From NCBI GenBank assembly GCA_001618615.1, contig LKHB01000208.1, positions 1 through 7,672 of the forward strand: DNA of 7,672 bases, written 5' to 3'. Of the stretch, positions 5,551 to 7,672 are shown piece by piece; positions within the stretch are counted from its first letter, which is position 1; each line of letters starts with the position of its first letter. The notes beneath the pieces were generated by a model that did not search any database, was not told the origin of the DNA, and worked only from the letters and a program-made list of their open reading frames with translations. Source of the stretch: Fermentibacter danicus. Lineage in GTDB: Bacteria > Fermentibacterota > Fermentibacteria > Fermentibacterales > Fermentibacteraceae. The position numbers were made by a program, and so were the translations under genes.

Positions 5551-6979
5551 GACAGCGAAGAGGACGACCGGGAGCGGCCTGTTCATGGCTGCGGCCGCCC
5601 TGCTGCTGGCCTGTTCATGTTCAGGCACCAGAATAATCGATTATGAGAGATCGGAGGTAGCCCGCAACGGAGGCTCCCTTCCGGCCGTCCCCCTTCCGGG
5701 CGTGATAGGCGGAGCCCGGTCCTCCGTCGAATCAGCCACATCCTCGGTTTTTCCGATGACGCTCGCCGACCGCAGCGACATCAGCTACCGGTCGGACCGG
5801 TTTCCGGGTTCGACCGGCATAGCCAGGCTGGTGGAGAGGATTCTCCAGGAGGAGGGCGTGCCCCGTGAACTCGCCGCTCTACCCTGGATCGAGAGCAGCT
5901 ATCAGGTCGGGTGCTATTCCAGCGCCGGAGCCGCCGGACCCTGGCAGATAATGAGGGAGACCGGGAGGCACCTCGATCTCCGTATCGACTCCGAGATCGA
6001 CGAGCGCTACTCCTGGACGGCCGCGACCAGGGCCGCTGCCAGATATCTCCATTATCTGCACGGCCTGTTCGGAAGCTGGGAACTCGCCCTCGCCGCCTAC
6101 AACTGCGGAGAGGGAGCGGTACTGCGGGCTTCGAGGCGCAGCGCCTGCACCTCCGTCGAGAATCTGGACCTCCCGGGTGAAACCAGGAGTTTCGTGCCCA
6201 GATTCGCGAACGCGCTGAGGGCCTTTCAGGCACTCGAGAAGACGGGCGATTCGCTCTCGATCATCTGGGCACCTCCCGGGCTGGATCTCAGGCTTCTGGC
6301 CGCCGCCGCCGGAATACGATCCGACAGCCTCGTGTCCCTCAACCGCGAGTTTCTGAACGAACGCACGCCCTCGTACGGCGACGGCTGGGAGATAATCGTC
6401 CCGGCCTCCTCGGCGGCTGACGCCTACTCGGTCGCGTGGACGCTGGACACCGGCGGCTACGCCGTCCGGGAGAACGACACGTGGGATTCGATCGCCTACG
6501 CTCTCGGGGTGGAGACCTCCGACCTGCTGGCCGCCAACCCTTCGGCATCGCTCGTCCCGGGGACGAGGCTCGTCCTGCCCGAGCCGGAGACCATACCCGT
6601 GAACGTCGCCAGCGGCGAAAACACAGGCTATTTCTACTATACGATCAGATCGGGGGATACTCTGAGCGGAATCGCCCAGACCGTCGGCGCCAGTTCGGCC
6701 GATGTGGCCGAGTGGAACGACATCTCCCGCGACGCGATCATCCATCCCGGCCAGCGGATCCTCCTGAGGGGAACGCCTCCGGCCGGGGCGGAATCCGCGC
6801 CTGCTCCCCGGACGCAGGGAGCGGATTCTTCCGTCACCCACACCGTCGTGTCCGGCGACACGCTCTGGGACCTGTCCAGGAGGTACGGCGTTACGGTCGA
6901 GCGGATCCAGGCTCTCAACCAGATGTCCGGAAACAATCTGAGAATCGGCCAGGTTCTGGTGATCCGGGTCGTGGAATAG
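5549..6979 (+). CDS. lipoprotein lytic transglycosylase, MltD-like, with three LysM repeats
   Basis: Peptidoglycan-cleaving enzyme that breaks the MurNAc-GlcNAc bond, probably tethered to a membrane facing the periplasm. From a CTG start (476 residues) the N-terminus has Lys4 and Arg5, a hydrophobic core (11-21) and a lipobox-like LLAC with Cys22 as the acylated residue. The first ATG (5585) would leave nine uncharged residues before the cysteine, too short for a normal signal, hence my choice. The SLT domain spans about 85-230: Glu115 in LPWIESSY is the catalytic acid, followed by SSAGAAGPWQIMRETGR, IDERYSW and LALAAYNCGEG. A linker (240-300) resembles the MltD middle region. LysM repeats lie at about 304-343, 363-407 and 430-474; the latter two begin with the typical SGDTL. 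Cys122, Cys186 and Cys200 in the catalytic domain are unusual. A TPR-like gene follows after seven bases. The family call is firm, the start less so. Confidence 0.9.
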   Translation: MTAKRTTGSGLFMAAAALLLACSCSGTRIIDYERSEVARNGGSLPAVPLPGVIGGARSSVESATSSVFPMTLADRSDISYRSDRFPGSTGIARLVERILQEEGVPRELAALPWIESSYQVGCYSSAGAAGPWQIMRETGRHLDLRIDSEIDERYSWTAATRAAARYLHYLHGLFGSWELALAAYNCGEGAVLRASRRSACTSVENLDLPGETRSFVPRFANALRAFQALEKTGDSLSIIWAPPGLDLRLLAAAAGIRSDSLVSLNREFLNERTPSYGDGWEIIVPASSAADAYSVAWTLDTGGYAVRENDTWDSIAYALGVETSDLLAANPSASLVPGTRLVLPEPETIPVNVASGENTGYFYYTIRSGDTLSGIAQTVGASSADVAEWNDISRDAIIHPGQRILLRGTPPAGAESAPAPRTQGADSSVTHTVVSGDTLWDLSRRYGVTVERIQALNQMSGNNLRIGQVLVIRVVE

Positions 6980-6986
6980 GATCGGG

Positions 6987-7672
6987 ATGGCACTATTCGA
7001 AAGCAAGCAGAGAAGGCTCTTCAAGGTCATCAAGTCCATGGCGGACTCCGGCAACGTCGACCAGGCCGCCACGAAGGTGGAGCAGGATCTCAAGATCCTC
7101 CTCGAAACCCCGGAGCTGGCCCGCGAGCTGGTGGCCTTCCTCATGGATCTGGGATACCCCGACCTGGCCGCGAGGGCCGGCGAGGAGATCATCAGGCTCC
7201 ATCGCGATCTGGCCACTCCCGTCGTGCGGCTTCTGGAGGACAGGCAGTCGGATTTCCCGAGATCCTTCGAGCTGCTGCGGACGCTCTGGCAGATCAAGCT
7301 CAGGCAGCGCGACTACACCGGCGCCATCGAGATGCTGAACAGGGTCGACAGGTCCGCCGAAACAAAGCTCTTCGAATCCCTGGAGTCGGGGGCCCGCAGC
7401 GCCGAGAGGTTCGCCGCGGACAAACTGCTGGAGGGGGACGTCGACCGGTTCGTGGGATGGAGTCTGGCGCAGTTCCGGAAGGGAAGAGTCCAGGAGGCTC
7501 TCGATACCCTGCTGAAAGCGGCCCAGAAGTCCGCCAGGCCCGACGACAGGATACCCTCGGTCGTCGAGTGGATCTCCACGAGGAAGGGCGACGAGAGGGA
7601 CCCGCTGGGCGTCCTGTACCTCGTCCGGGTCTATCTGGCCTTCGAGAACGTGGAACTCGCGCTCAGGAACCT
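6987..7672 (+). CDS. alpha-helical TPR-like protein, 3' end missing
   Basis: The frame opens with an ATG seven bases after the transglycosylase stop and stays open to the window end (228 codons and two bases), so the C-terminus is not seen. The product starts MALFESKQRRLFKVIKSMAD, with no signal peptide or membrane helix. It continues as a series of amphipathic helices with repeat-like stretches such as YTGAIEMLNRVDRS (about residues 111-124) and GRVQEALDTLLKAAQKSA (about 166-183), which carry the Ala/Leu pattern of tetratricopeptide or related solenoid repeats. I cannot assign a named family. The Shine-Dalgarno sequence is weak (AGGAT at 6978-6982, overlapping the upstream stop), so translation is probably coupled to the transglycosylase. 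The pair may be one operon. A scaffold role for a cytoplasmic complex is possible, but nothing here proves it. Confidence 0.8.
   Translation, partial: MALFESKQRRLFKVIKSMADSGNVDQAATKVEQDLKILLETPELARELVAFLMDLGYPDLAARAGEEIIRLHRDLATPVVRLLEDRQSDFPRSFELLRTLWQIKLRQRDYTGAIEMLNRVDRSAETKLFESLESGARSAERFAADKLLEGDVDRFVGWSLAQFRKGRVQEALDTLLKAAQKSARPDDRIPSVVEWISTRKGDERDPLGVLYLVRVYLAFENVELALRN

Noticed and set aside
5879..7297. Open frame of 472 codons antisense to the transglycosylase and the TPR-like gene
   Set aside because: Antisense shadow in GC-rich DNA; the plus-strand genes have strong motifs and this frame has none.

Overview
The window is a piece of a high-GC bacterial chromosome, probably an assembled metagenome contig because it contains two undetermined bases at 2119-2120. 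A lipoprotein lytic transglycosylase and a PpiD/SurA-like periplasmic chaperone point to a diderm (Gram-negative type) bacterium. The proteins are clear family members but diverged from textbook versions, and arginine is often coded by AGG. This would fit a poorly sampled phylum, but the lineage is inference and cannot be fixed from these genes alone. The window is almost fully coding. I see no RNA genes, insertion sequences, CRISPR arrays, prophage genes or attachment sites, and no gene-free stretch longer than 300 bases.

Layout: (1) 1-753 (+) is the 3' three quarters of a FecCD/BtuC-type ABC transporter permease. (2) 750-2552 (-) is a membrane-anchored PpiD/SurA-like protein. It converges on the permease so tightly that the two stop codons share the tetranucleotide CTAG. 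(3) 2553-2646 is a divergent promoter region. (4) 2647-3642 (+) is holA, the DNA polymerase III delta subunit. (5) 3643-3777 is a short AT-richer gap with possible promoter elements and a doubtful 45-codon ORF. (6) 3778-4470 (+) is an unrecognised coiled-coil protein with a C-terminal four-cysteine zinc ribbon and an acidic tail. (7) 4471-4567 is a convergent gap with a perfect 12-bp hairpin. (8) 4568-5536 (-) is asd, aspartate-semialdehyde dehydrogenase. (9) 5549-6979 (+) is a lipoprotein MltD-like lytic transglycosylase with three LysM repeats, divergent from asd with almost no space between. (10) 6987-7672 (+) is the start of an alpha-helical, TPR-like protein cut by the window end.

The genes do not form one pathway. 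They are mostly housekeeping: nutrient import, envelope protein folding, replication clamp loading, lysine/threonine/methionine and diaminopimelate precursor synthesis, and peptidoglycan remodelling. Asd supplies the diaminopimelate branch and the transglycosylase cuts peptidoglycan, so that divergent pair is loosely linked by the cell wall, but this may be coincidence. I found no convincing undescribed multi-gene system. The most useful leads are the probable CTG start of the transglycosylase, the unrecognised coiled-coil/zinc-ribbon protein, the apparent lack of a canonical rotamase domain in the PpiD-like protein, and the very compact gene junctions.
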